NCBI RefSeq assembly: GCF_003402975.1
Contig: NZ_QURB01000003.1
Location: 186,001 to 250,000 of the forward strand
DNA length: 64,000 bases
Direction: 5' to 3'
From: Brumimicrobium aurantiacum
Lineage (GTDB): Bacteria > Bacteroidota > Bacteroidia > Flavobacteriales_D > Crocinitomicaceae
Both the position numbers and the translations under genes were made by a program. Below are positions 18,683 through 27,289 of this stretch, in pieces (the stretch's first letter is position 1; each line of letters begins with the position of its first letter). The notes beneath the pieces were generated by a model. That model saw only the letters and a list, made by a program, of their open reading frames with translations, was not told the DNA's origin and searched no databases.

Positions 18683-20121
18683 GATATATAATACTTTTTT
18701 CTTTGGTTGTATTTTCATTTAATAGTGAAGGTCAGATTTCTTTTTACAATAAATATTCTGGAGGACCCTTTGATCAAGGGAATGGAGTGACACAGTTGCC
18801 TGATTCAAGTTATGTTGTGACAGGGACTTCCGCTGGTTTTAATTCTGAGTCAGGGCAAGCGTTTTTAATGTTAACAGATAGTTTAGGAAATCAGCAATGG
18901 ACAAAGGATTACGGAGGTTACGGAGACGATATCGGAGTTCGTGTAATTCATATACCCAATGATGGTTTTTTTATCGCTGGATATACGGGGTCTACTCCCA
19001 ATGGTGATTTTGATTTTGTTTTGTATAAAACAGATGAAAATGGTGATTTACTTTGGGAGAAAACATATGGTGGAAGTGATTGGGAGAAGTTAAATGATGC
19101 AGCTTTACTTTCTGATGGGGGACTTATTTTGGTTGGTGAAACTGAAGGGCTGGAATCTCAAGGAAGAGATATGTATATGGTTAGAACTGATGCTTTGGGT
19201 GATACATTGTGGACAAAAACAGTACAAACACCTGAAGATGATTTCATCAATGTTGTAGATACCTTATCGGCGACTGAATTTTTGATTGGTGGAAATGTTG
19301 GAACAGTTGGTGTTTCAATGGGAGTTTTAACCGCTTACAATAATGATGGAACAGAAGTGTGGTCTGAATCTTTAAATCAAGGCGGTGTTTCCACGATTAA
19401 CGATTTCTCTATTTATGATGATACAATTTACCTTGTTGGTTTTTTACAAAATTCAGTTGAAAATAAAACAGATCTTTGGGTGGCGAAATGTGATTTGACA
19501 GGAGACTTTATAAGTCAATATTATGAAGAATTTTATGATTTAAGTACTTACTTTAGTTCGATTTGTGTCAAAAATAGAGATACAATGTACATGGCTATGC
19601 ATACGAGTACTCCTGAAGTAAATCCTTATCCTGGAGGATTGGATCTTCTTGTTCACAGGTATAAACCTTCAAATTTAACTTTTCAAGCGAGTCACCCTTT
19701 AACAGGATATAATGATGATCTTGCCCAAGAAATGATTTTAGCAAGCGATAATGGAGTTGTTGTTGTAGGTACAGTAAGCGATGATCCTTTAAGTTTATCA
19801 TTAGGAACAGATGTTTTGTTGGCTAAAATTGGACCAAACGATGAAGCTCCGAATAATTCAATCGGAGATTTAGATTTGGTCAACCTTTTTGAAGAAACTA
19901 CAGAAGTTGTACAGGTGTATCCTAATCCGACAAATGGTTTAATTTACTTGCCAAATGAGTTGATTGGAAATCAATATGAATTATTAAATATTCAAGGGAA
20001 GAAAGTCTTTTCTGGACAGCTTGAGGCTCGATTGAATTTAACAGACCTTGATGAAGGAATTTACTTTTTAAGTATTCAAGACCAGCAACAAATTTGGTCT
20101 GCTAAAATCATTAAGCGCTAA
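18679..20121 (+). CDS. T9SS-sorted secreted propeller-like protein
   Basis: A 480-residue protein with signal peptide (MRYIILFSLVVFSFNSEGQ) and a type A sorting domain at the C-terminus (VYPNPTNGLIYLPNE..., IQGKKVFSGQ, EGIYFLSIQDQQ and a basic end). The middle has about five repeats built around QWTKDYGGYGDD, LLWEKTYGGSDWEK and LLSDGGLILVGETEG, typical of propeller-like T9SS cargo. I chose the ATG at 18679: it overlaps the previous stop codon as ATGA, like the junction before, and gives a clean signal peptide. An ATG three codons upstream is the alternative. Confidence 0.85.
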   Translation: MRYIILFSLVVFSFNSEGQISFYNKYSGGPFDQGNGVTQLPDSSYVVTGTSAGFNSESGQAFLMLTDSLGNQQWTKDYGGYGDDIGVRVIHIPNDGFFIAGYTGSTPNGDFDFVLYKTDENGDLLWEKTYGGSDWEKLNDAALLSDGGLILVGETEGLESQGRDMYMVRTDALGDTLWTKTVQTPEDDFINVVDTLSATEFLIGGNVGTVGVSMGVLTAYNNDGTEVWSESLNQGGVSTINDFSIYDDTIYLVGFLQNSVENKTDLWVAKCDLTGDFISQYYEEFYDLSTYFSSICVKNRDTMYMAMHTSTPEVNPYPGGLDLLVHRYKPSNLTFQASHPLTGYNDDLAQEMILASDNGVVVVGTVSDDPLSLSLGTDVLLAKIGPNDEAPNNSIGDLDLVNLFEETTEVVQVYPNPTNGLIYLPNELIGNQYELLNIQGKKVFSGQLEARLNLTDLDEGIYFLSIQDQQQIWSAKIIKR

Positions 20122-20125
20122 ATTC

Positions 20126-20641
20126 CTACCATTCGTGAGCAGCATCAGAAAACCATTTTCCTTGAACACGTAAAGTTTGTTCGATTACATCCCTCACGCA
20201 ATGACGACCACCATCAAATGGAGATTGATAATGTGAAATGTTTTTAATTTCGATCGCAGCATCTTGAGGACAAGCAGCAATACCAACTTGTTGCATTACA
20301 TTGTAATCTGGGATATCATCGCCCATATACAATACTTCTTGGTCAGTTATGTTATGTTTTTCTTTTAACTCTGCATAAACTACCTGTTTGTTGGATGCTT
20401 TCAAAATAACTTCTTTGACTCCAGCGGAAAGTAATCTTTCTTTAACGGCTTCTGAGTTTCCGCCTGTTATAACAAAAATGTTATACCCCATTTTCGTGGC
20501 ATATTGAAGAGCATAACCGTCTCTCGAATTTAATGATCTAACGACTTCATTGTTGAAAAGGTAGACGTTTCCATCTGTTAAAACACCATCAACATCAAAT
20601 ATAAAGGTGGTGATATTAGAAAGGCTTATTTTGTAACTCAT
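20126..20641 (-). CDS. kdsC: 3-deoxy-D-manno-octulosonate 8-phosphate phosphatase, HAD family
   Basis: A 171-residue C0-type HAD phosphatase without cap. The nucleophile and acid/base aspartates are Asp16 and Asp18 in FDVDGVLTDG. Motif II is FVITGGNSE and motif III is YMGDDIPD near residue 105. It removes phosphate from KDO-8-phosphate in lipid A core synthesis and works as a tetramer. The gene is nine bases downstream of a DUF2520-type protein, an arrangement I have seen in Bacteroidota. Confidence 0.9.
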   Translation of the reverse strand: MSYKISLSNITTFIFDVDGVLTDGNVYLFNNEVVRSLNSRDGYALQYATKMGYNIFVITGGNSEAVKERLLSAGVKEVILKASNKQVVYAELKEKHNITDQEVLYMGDDIPDYNVMQQVGIAACPQDAAIEIKNISHYQSPFDGGRHCVRDVIEQTLRVQGKWFSDAAHEW

Positions 20642-20650
20642 ATTTGTTTT

Positions 20651-21412
20651 TTATTTTTTTTGAATTAACTCACTCATCAAACGATATACTTTTTGCGTAT
20701 CTTGATCTTGAATGGATTTTAAATGTTGTTCAATTATGTTTTTGTCTCCTCTTTTTGCAGGTCCCGTTTGAGCTTCAGCAGGAGATAATTCATCAAGTTT
20801 GTTTACTGTCTCTCTTATTAATGGCAGCAGTAAATCAAAATCTAATTGATGTTCCCTCATTTGTTTTTCTGACAAATAATATAGAAAGTTCGTGAAATTA
20901 TTAACCATTACGGCAGCAATGTGGATGTTGTATCTTTCGTCTGAGTTCGCTTCAATTACTTTTGAACTTAACGTTTCTGCTAAAGCAATTAATTCATTCT
21001 TAAAATGCTCGTTTTCCGATTCTATTAAAAATGGAACATTTGAAATGTCAATATTTCTGTTCTTACTAAATGTTTGAAGTGGATAGAGAACACCGATTTT
21101 TTCACGTTGTGGTAAATCATTTAGTTTTACGCTTCCAGAAGTATAAGCAACAGCGGTTTCTATGTTAATTTGAGACAATACAGTAGCAATGGCGACATCA
21201 GAAACGCAAATGATGGCCAAATCATCTGACTGAATCTTATTTAAATCGGTTAAGCAGCTAGACTCAAGTTTTTGGGAGAGTTTTTTGGCTTTGGAGATGT
21301 CTCTTCCCCAAACTCCTTTTATCTCTTGGTTGCAACGCTTCAAATGAAGTCCAAGGTTGTGTGCAATATTCCCTGTACCAATGATGATTATTTGATTTTG
21401 TGCTCTTTCCAT
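20651..21412 (-). CDS. Rossmann-fold and DUF2520 domain protein
   Basis: A 253-residue protein with an NAD(P)-binding start (IIIGTGNIAHNLGLHLKR, residues 8-25) and a C-terminal helical domain of the DUF2520 type, marked by the segment NIHIAAVMVNNFTNFLYYLS near residue 165. The fold resembles ketopantoate reductase and pyrroline-5-carboxylate reductase, so an oxidoreductase is likely, but the substrate is unknown. It is the promoter-proximal gene of a pair with kdsC and is divergent from the cytochrome c assembly gene. Confidence 0.85.
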   Translation of the reverse strand: MERAQNQIIIIGTGNIAHNLGLHLKRCNQEIKGVWGRDISKAKKLSQKLESSCLTDLNKIQSDDLAIICVSDVAIATVLSQINIETAVAYTSGSVKLNDLPQREKIGVLYPLQTFSKNRNIDISNVPFLIESENEHFKNELIALAETLSSKVIEANSDERYNIHIAAVMVNNFTNFLYYLSEKQMREHQLDFDLLLPLIRETVNKLDELSPAEAQTGPAKRGDKNIIEQHLKSIQDQDTQKVYRLMSELIQKK

Positions 21413-21484
21413 TTGATCTTTTTTCTAAAAGATTATTTGGGTCAAAATTAACATTTAAATGGGGCTAAATTACCAAAGCTTTAG

Positions 21485-21492
21485 TAGTTTTG
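21485..21492 (+). promoter_or_regulatory. -7 element of the cytochrome c assembly gene
   Basis: TAGTTTTG fits TAnnTTTG. It lies 21 bases before the chosen ATG at 21514 and overlaps the in-frame TTG at 21490, which argues against that TTG as start. Confidence 0.45.
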
Positions 21493-21513
21493 CTGGTTAA
21501 AATTAGAAAGAAA

Positions 21514-24500
21514 ATGTTAAATAAGATTTTAAGTGGTCTGTTCTCAATGAAAATGATGGCTGTCAGTATGGTTATCTTTGCCTTTTCAATTGCTTTAGCT
21601 ACATTTATTGAATCAGATTACGGAACACCTGCATCTAAAATAGCAATCTATAACGCTGTTTGGTTCGAATTACTTTTACTTCACTTATGTATTACTTTAT
21701 TGGTGAGTATCGTAAAGTTTAGAATGTTTCAACGCGATCGTCTGGCTACTTTTACTTTCCATTTATCATTTTTACTAATTATTGTTGGTGCTGCACTTAC
21801 TAGATATGTTGGTTTTGAAGGTCAAATGAGAATTGGTGAAGGAGAAACAACAAATGTAATTTATAGTTCGAGTCCTTATTTAACATTTAGATCTAACGAC
21901 CTTGTTAATCAATATGAGCGAAATGAACAACGATGGTTGTCAGAAGGTGTAGAAAACCCTTTTTCTTTTGATTTTCAGTTGCCAAATCAGCCGAAAATAA
22001 ATGTTGATTACGTTTCTTACAAAGAAGGAATGATCGATACACTTATTGAGGATAAAGAGAATGGTAAAAGAGCCATTGAAATGGTGATCAAAGGAGAGAC
22101 TGTTCATCTTTTTGAAGGAAACGAAAGATCAATCGGAGGATTAAATTTTTCTTTTGAAAATCATGGACATGATCATCCAGGAGTTGAAATTACTGAAGAA
22201 GGAGGAATGCTGTACATTCAATCAATTCAGGATTATAAACGTATTGACATGGCTTCTTTATCAAAAGAAGATAGAATGTCCAATAATATTGATCCAAGTG
22301 CTGTAACAGAAATTCCTGCAGATACTTTGGTTCCTTTCTTCCCAAGTCAATTGTACATGATTGGTACAGAAAGTGTAGTTTTTAGACGTTTTCATAAAAG
22401 TTTAGCCAAACGAAAAATAAAGTCTCCAGAAAAAGATGGCGGATTTAATTATTTAACCTTGAAACTTTCAACAGAAAATGAATCTAAAATTGTTGAAATA
22501 GAAGGAAGCGCTACACATATTTTAGAAAACCAATATATTCAATTTGCTGGTTTGAACTTTGAAATTGGATATGGTGCAAAACCGATTGAAATTCCTTTTT
22601 CAATTAAATGTAGAGACTTCCAGTTGCATAAATATCCTGGTTCAACAATGGCCAGCTCTTTTGCTTCAGAAGTTACGGTAATCGACTCGACAAGAGATGT
22701 TGTTCATGACCAAAGAATTTTCATGAATAGTGTGATGGATTACCAAGGTTATAGATTCTTTCAGTCTAGTTATTTTCCAGATGAATCCGGAACAGTATTA
22801 AGCGTTAATTATGACTGGTGGGGAACCAATGTAACTTATATCGCTTATTTGATTATGGCAATTGGAATGGTAATGTCTTTATTTAATCGTGATGGTAGAA
22901 TGAAAGAACTGAATAATTTGATAAAAAAATCAAGAGCAAATCGTTCTAAAATGCTAAAAACTGTTGCACTTATCATTGGTGTTGGTTTAAGTGGAATGAC
23001 AATGGCGCATGGTGATGATACAACACACACGCATGATCATGAACATCACGAACATCACGATCACGACCATCATGACCACGACCATGCTCACGATCATAGT
23101 CAACAGCAAGTAGAGACTGATGAAGCGAAATATAAAATCAAGTATATCTCTAAAGAGGATGCGGAAAAGCTAGATGATCTTTTGGTTCAAGATTATGATG
23201 GTAGAATTATTCCCTTCCATACGCTAGCAGATAAGCTTTTACGAAAAATCCATTACTCAGATAAGTACGGTGAATACAATGCTGTTCAAACACTTGTCGC
23301 GATGCATATTTATGGAGCTAAAGAATGGAAAGATGTTCCGTTTACTTATGTTTCAAGTAAAATTCGTGAAGATTTAAATTGTGGAAAGTATGTTTCGATT
23401 ACAGAAATGGAGGACGCAAATGGAATCTTCAAATGGATGGATGAATATGAAATTGCTCACGGTAAATCAGATGGACAGAAAAATGAATTCGATAAAAAGC
23501 TGATTAAGCTTGGAGAGAGATATAGAATTTTAAAAGAAATATTTCAGTTTCACCACTTAAGAATTGTTCCTATTCCAGGAGATGTTAATGGTAAATGGGT
23601 TTGGCCTTTTGCATTGGAATTACGTGAATTAGGTGAGGAAAATCAAAAAGCGAATACGCTTGCGATGAATATGCTTACTCAGTTGTTCTACGTTTCCCAA
23701 GGTGAAGCAAAGTTTTCTGATGTTCAACAATACCTAGTTCCATTGAAGGAGATTCAGTGGGAAGAATTAAGGGTGTTTGAATCAAATAATCCTCACCTTA
23801 ACAAATTGACAGATACTCATGTTGAAGTAGAGATCGCTTACAATAAATTTAAAGTATTTAATAAAATTCAATCTTTATATTTTACGTTAGGATTTTTGAT
23901 GTTGATTTTATTCTTCATCAGAACTTTAATAACACCAACGATTAAGAGTGAAAAGATATTTTCTAAAATCAACTTCATATTCATCGTTGGGGTTGTATTA
24001 GTATTCCTAGGTCATGCAACTGGTTTGGGAATGCGATGGTATATTTCTGGTCATGCACCATGGAGTAATGGTTATGAAGCTGTGATTTTTATTGCGTGGT
24101 CAACAATTTTAGCGGGGCTGTTCTTCGTGAAAAAGAATCCGGCGGTATTGGCAGCAACTACCTTATTGGCTGCTTTGATGCTGTTTGTAACTGAAATGAA
24201 TTTACTGGATCCAGAAATTACTCCACTTCAACCTGTGTTGAAATCTTATTGGTTAATGATTCACGTTGCAATCATTACTTCATCTTATGGATTCCTAGGG
24301 ATATCTGGTATCTTAGGATTGGTGAATATGTTATTGTACTTGTTGAAGAACAAGAAAAACAAAAAACGTCTTCAAATGAATATCGTGGAGCTCACTTCAG
24401 TGTCCGAAATGGTATTAATTGTTGGATTGTTTATGCTTTCTATCGGTACCTTCCTTGGTGGTGTTTGGGCCAATGAATCTTGGGGAAGATATTGGGGTTG

Positions 24501-24798
24501 GGATCCTAAAGAAACTTGGGCCCTTGTGTCAATGTTAGTTTATGCGATTATCATACACCTTAGATTTATCCCTTTTTTAAGCAATAGATTTTTGTTTAAT
24601 GTATTAAGTCTTTGGGGATATTCAGCTATTCTATTTACCTTCTTTGGCGTAAACTTTATTCTTGTTGGATTACATTCCTATGCACAAGGAGAAGGTGTTG
24701 CTGAATGGCCAACTTCTGTTTTCGTTGCTATTGGAGCATTTGGAACATTTACCTTATTGGCAACGATCAAGTATTTAGTTGATAATTCAAAAAAGTAA
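21514..24798 (+). CDS. ccsA: Cytochrome c biogenesis protein, fused CcsB (ResB) and CcsA, with a histidine-rich loop
   Basis: A 1094-residue System II haem lyase/transporter. The N-terminal part (residues 1-490) is ResB/CcsB-like: membrane helices near 15-35, 50-70 and 85-105, a large periplasmic domain, and another helix near 435-460. Residues of about 500-530 hold 15 histidines in 30 positions. After a soluble middle region come CcsA-like helices from about 785, with the haem-handling WGRYWGWDPKETW motif near residue 995 and histidines in GHATGLGMRWYISGHAPW near 835. It attaches haem to apocytochromes c on the periplasmic side. The fusion is normal in Bacteroidota. Confidence 0.93.
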   Translation: MLNKILSGLFSMKMMAVSMVIFAFSIALATFIESDYGTPASKIAIYNAVWFELLLLHLCITLLVSIVKFRMFQRDRLATFTFHLSFLLIIVGAALTRYVGFEGQMRIGEGETTNVIYSSSPYLTFRSNDLVNQYERNEQRWLSEGVENPFSFDFQLPNQPKINVDYVSYKEGMIDTLIEDKENGKRAIEMVIKGETVHLFEGNERSIGGLNFSFENHGHDHPGVEITEEGGMLYIQSIQDYKRIDMASLSKEDRMSNNIDPSAVTEIPADTLVPFFPSQLYMIGTESVVFRRFHKSLAKRKIKSPEKDGGFNYLTLKLSTENESKIVEIEGSATHILENQYIQFAGLNFEIGYGAKPIEIPFSIKCRDFQLHKYPGSTMASSFASEVTVIDSTRDVVHDQRIFMNSVMDYQGYRFFQSSYFPDESGTVLSVNYDWWGTNVTYIAYLIMAIGMVMSLFNRDGRMKELNNLIKKSRANRSKMLKTVALIIGVGLSGMTMAHGDDTTHTHDHEHHEHHDHDHHDHDHAHDHSQQQVETDEAKYKIKYISKEDAEKLDDLLVQDYDGRIIPFHTLADKLLRKIHYSDKYGEYNAVQTLVAMHIYGAKEWKDVPFTYVSSKIREDLNCGKYVSITEMEDANGIFKWMDEYEIAHGKSDGQKNEFDKKLIKLGERYRILKEIFQFHHLRIVPIPGDVNGKWVWPFALELRELGEENQKANTLAMNMLTQLFYVSQGEAKFSDVQQYLVPLKEIQWEELRVFESNNPHLNKLTDTHVEVEIAYNKFKVFNKIQSLYFTLGFLMLILFFIRTLITPTIKSEKIFSKINFIFIVGVVLVFLGHATGLGMRWYISGHAPWSNGYEAVIFIAWSTILAGLFFVKKNPAVLAATTLLAALMLFVTEMNLLDPEITPLQPVLKSYWLMIHVAIITSSYGFLGISGILGLVNMLLYLLKNKKNKKRLQMNIVELTSVSEMVLIVGLFMLSIGTFLGGVWANESWGRYWGWDPKETWALVSMLVYAIIIHLRFIPFLSNRFLFNVLSLWGYSAILFTFFGVNFILVGLHSYAQGEGVAEWPTSVFVAIGAFGTFTLLATIKYLVDNSKK

Positions 24799-24810
24799 AA
24801 GTATATAATC

Positions 24811-25287
24811 ATGAAGTTATACAATTTTGACGTAGAAGATATTACTGGAAAGGCTTTTGACTTAACAAGTTTAAAAGGAAAGAAGGTACTTATTGTAAAT
24901 ACGGCTTCAGAATGTGGATTAACGTCACAATATGAAGAATTACAAGCTTTGTATGAAAATACTCCACGAGAAGACTTTATGATTATTGGTTTTCCTTCAA
25001 ATGATTTTGGGGCACAGGAACCAGGGACAAATGAGGAAGTAGCTGCGTTTTGTGACAAAAATTATGGTGTCTCTTTTCCCATGATGTCAAAAGTGGCTGT
25101 CAAAGGAGAAGAACAACACCCTTTGTTTTCGTGGATGCTTGAAGAAAGTAAGAAGAATGGTGGTGCAGAGGAAGTAGCATGGAATTTTCATAAGTTTTTA
25201 ATTAATGAAAACGGTAATTTTGTAAAAGAGCTACATCCTAAAACATCTCCATTATCATCAGAAATTAAGAATTGGATCAATGAGTAA
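24811..25287 (+). CDS. Glutathione peroxidase family thiol peroxidase
   Basis: A 158-residue GPx-fold peroxidase. The peroxidatic Cys35 is in NTASECGLTSQ, the partner Gln in FGAQEP and the Trp-Asn pair in WNFHKFL. A second cysteine in AAFCDKNYGVSFP sits where 2-Cys, thioredoxin-dependent members have the resolving cysteine, so thioredoxin rather than glutathione is the likely reductant. It overlaps bshB1 by eight bases, which ties it to low-molecular-weight thiol metabolism. No signal peptide: cytosolic. Confidence 0.9.
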   Translation: MKLYNFDVEDITGKAFDLTSLKGKKVLIVNTASECGLTSQYEELQALYENTPREDFMIIGFPSNDFGAQEPGTNEEVAAFCDKNYGVSFPMMSKVAVKGEEQHPLFSWMLEESKKNGGAEEVAWNFHKFLINENGNFVKELHPKTSPLSSEIKNWINE

Positions 25288-26005
25288 ATATAAGGTAGAT
25301 ATTTTAGCAATCGGTGCTCATCCAGATGATGTTGAATTAGCCGCAGGTGGAACAATTATTAAAAGTGTTCAGCAAGGAAAGAAGGTGGCTATTGTTGATT
25401 TGACGCAAGGTGAGTTAGGATCGAGAGGTACAATAGACACACGTTATGCAGAAGCGGATAAGGCGGCTAAAATAATGGGCGTTGCGTACCGTGAAAACTT
25501 AAAGCTCGCAGATGGTTTTTTTGAAATAAATGAATCAAGTTTATTAAAATTAGTTGCTGCAATTCGAAAATATCAACCTGAAATTGTTTTGGCAAATGCT
25601 CCAACAGACAGACATCCTGACCATGGACGAGGAAGTGATTTTATCTCACGCGCTTGTTTCTTAGCAGGTTTGTTAAAAATAGAAACAACAAGTGAAGGAG
25701 AAGGTCAACAACATTGGAGACCAAAAAAAGTGTACCATTATATCCAAGATCGATATTTAAAACCAGATTTTATTGTTGATGTTTCAGCGTATAAGACTGA
25801 AAAATTTGATGCTATTTTAGCGTATGAAACTCAATTTTTTCAAGAGAACATGAAAGGCCCTAAAACTCCAATCTCAGGACAAGATTTTTTAGATGCTTTG
25901 GAAGCTAGACTAGTTCAATTTGGTCGAGATATAGGTGTGAAATACGGCGAAGGCTTCATTGTTGAAAGACCTGTCGGTATTAGTGACATCTCAAGTTTAT
26001 TATAG
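25280..26005 (+). CDS. bshB1: Bacillithiol biosynthesis deacetylase BshB1
   Basis: A 241-residue LmbE/PIG-L zinc deacetylase. The metal motif AHPDD is at residues 13-17 and the second ligand set in DRHPDHGRGS near 110. The block GELGSRGT and the segment FFQENMKGPKTPISGQDF are typical of BshB1. It removes acetate from N-acetylglucosaminyl-malate, the second step of bacillithiol synthesis. bshA and bshC are not in the window: the adjacent glycosyltransferase is not BshA-like. Confidence 0.92.
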   Translation: MSKYKVDILAIGAHPDDVELAAGGTIIKSVQQGKKVAIVDLTQGELGSRGTIDTRYAEADKAAKIMGVAYRENLKLADGFFEINESSLLKLVAAIRKYQPEIVLANAPTDRHPDHGRGSDFISRACFLAGLLKIETTSEGEGQQHWRPKKVYHYIQDRYLKPDFIVDVSAYKTEKFDAILAYETQFFQENMKGPKTPISGQDFLDALEARLVQFGRDIGVKYGEGFIVERPVGISDISSLL

Positions 26006-26061
26006 GATTTAAAAGAATATCTCTTATCTTCACCTGATTAGAAAAAGGATTGTATATATAG

Positions 26062-27213
26062 ATGGGAGAATTAAATCAAAAGAAAATATTATTTCTTGCC
26101 AGCTGGTATCCCAGTGATGAAAATCCTTCTTTGGGTAATTTTGTTCAAAAACATGCAGAGTTCGCAAATCAGGTGGCGGAAGTTCATGTATTGTATGCTG
26201 TTTCTTCAAGTAGAGTATCTCAAATAACTCTAAGTGATGAGGTTGTTAATAATGTAAGAACTATTATTGTTTACTATCCATCGGTTAGATATTCAATACC
26301 TATTATTTCTCAGCTTAGCAAGAAAAGGGCTTATCAAATTGCCATGAAAAAGGGGTATGAACACCTCAATTCAAAATATGATTTGGTTCATCTAAATGCT
26401 GTTTTTCCTGCCGGTGTTTTTGCTAGATGGTTGAAATCGAATTATAAAATTCCCTATGTTGCAACAGTTCATTGGACGGGTTTTCTTGATCATCAAAAAA
26501 GCTATGAGAAACTACCTTTTTACTTGAAAAATGTCTATGAAAAGATCTTTAAGGAAGCCAATGAAGTTTTTCCTGTTTCTGAGCATCTTGGGCAATCTTT
26601 AATCAATCATGGACTGATCAATGATTTTAGAGTGCTAAATAACGTTGTGAGTTCAAATTACTTTTATCCATCTAAGGAAATGAAAGACGAAAATGAACCC
26701 CAACAATTTATTCATATTTCTTCTTTCAAAAATGAGCATAAAAATGTCTCAGGGATGCTATCTGCTTTTTCTAACTTAACTAAAGATTATGTTCTGCATA
26801 TTATCACAGAAGGAGATGAAAAGGAAGTTTGGGAGGCAATAAAAACGGCTAATGTTCCAATAGAAAATTGCATTGTAGAAAGTAAATTGTCATCAATAGA
26901 AGTGGGGGAGGCTTTAAGGAAAGCAGATTGTTTGGTTTTGTTCAGTAATTACGAAACTTTCTCTGTGATTTTGGCAGAAGCATGGATGTGTGGAACACCT
27001 GCCATTTATAGCAAATGTGGAGGTTTAACGGAAATCAATAATCCAGAAATTGGAATTCAGATTCAGCCTAAAAACACAGAACAATTGACAATTGCTCTTG
27101 AAAATTTTTCAACATCTCACTTTTCAGCAAAGGTGATTCATGACTTTTCTCTTCAATTTAGTGATGAACACCTATTAAAAACTTTAGCAAATATATATCT
27201 TAAGAATAGTTAA
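26062..27213 (+). CDS. Glycosyltransferase family 4
   Basis: A 383-residue GT-B glycosyltransferase. The N-terminal FLASWYPSDENPSLGNFVQ (residues 11-29) is typical of family 4 members acting on surface glycans, and the C-terminal E-x7-E motif is ETFSVILAE near residue 298, followed by GTPAIYSKCGG. The donor sugar and acceptor are unknown. It starts 56 bases after bshB1 and may share its transcript. It lacks the GGSG loop expected of BshA, so I do not link it to bacillithiol. Confidence 0.88.
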   Translation: MGELNQKKILFLASWYPSDENPSLGNFVQKHAEFANQVAEVHVLYAVSSSRVSQITLSDEVVNNVRTIIVYYPSVRYSIPIISQLSKKRAYQIAMKKGYEHLNSKYDLVHLNAVFPAGVFARWLKSNYKIPYVATVHWTGFLDHQKSYEKLPFYLKNVYEKIFKEANEVFPVSEHLGQSLINHGLINDFRVLNNVVSSNYFYPSKEMKDENEPQQFIHISSFKNEHKNVSGMLSAFSNLTKDYVLHIITEGDEKEVWEAIKTANVPIENCIVESKLSSIEVGEALRKADCLVLFSNYETFSVILAEAWMCGTPAIYSKCGGLTEINNPEIGIQIQPKNTEQLTIALENFSTSHFSAKVIHDFSLQFSDEHLLKTLANIYLKNS

Positions 27214-27289
27214 ATTAAATTTTACTTTTAGATAAAAAAGAATTATTATTGTCTAACTAACAAAATATTAATCTTTAAAAGTTTAAAGT

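Noticed and set aside
24678-25058. A 126-codon minus-strand frame across the end of the cytochrome gene and the peroxidase gene
   Set aside because: Antisense to two clear genes; no family features.
26062-27213. Glycosyltransferase next to bshB1 as BshA
   Set aside because: The N-terminal motif is that of another GT4 subgroup and lacks the BshA glycine loop.
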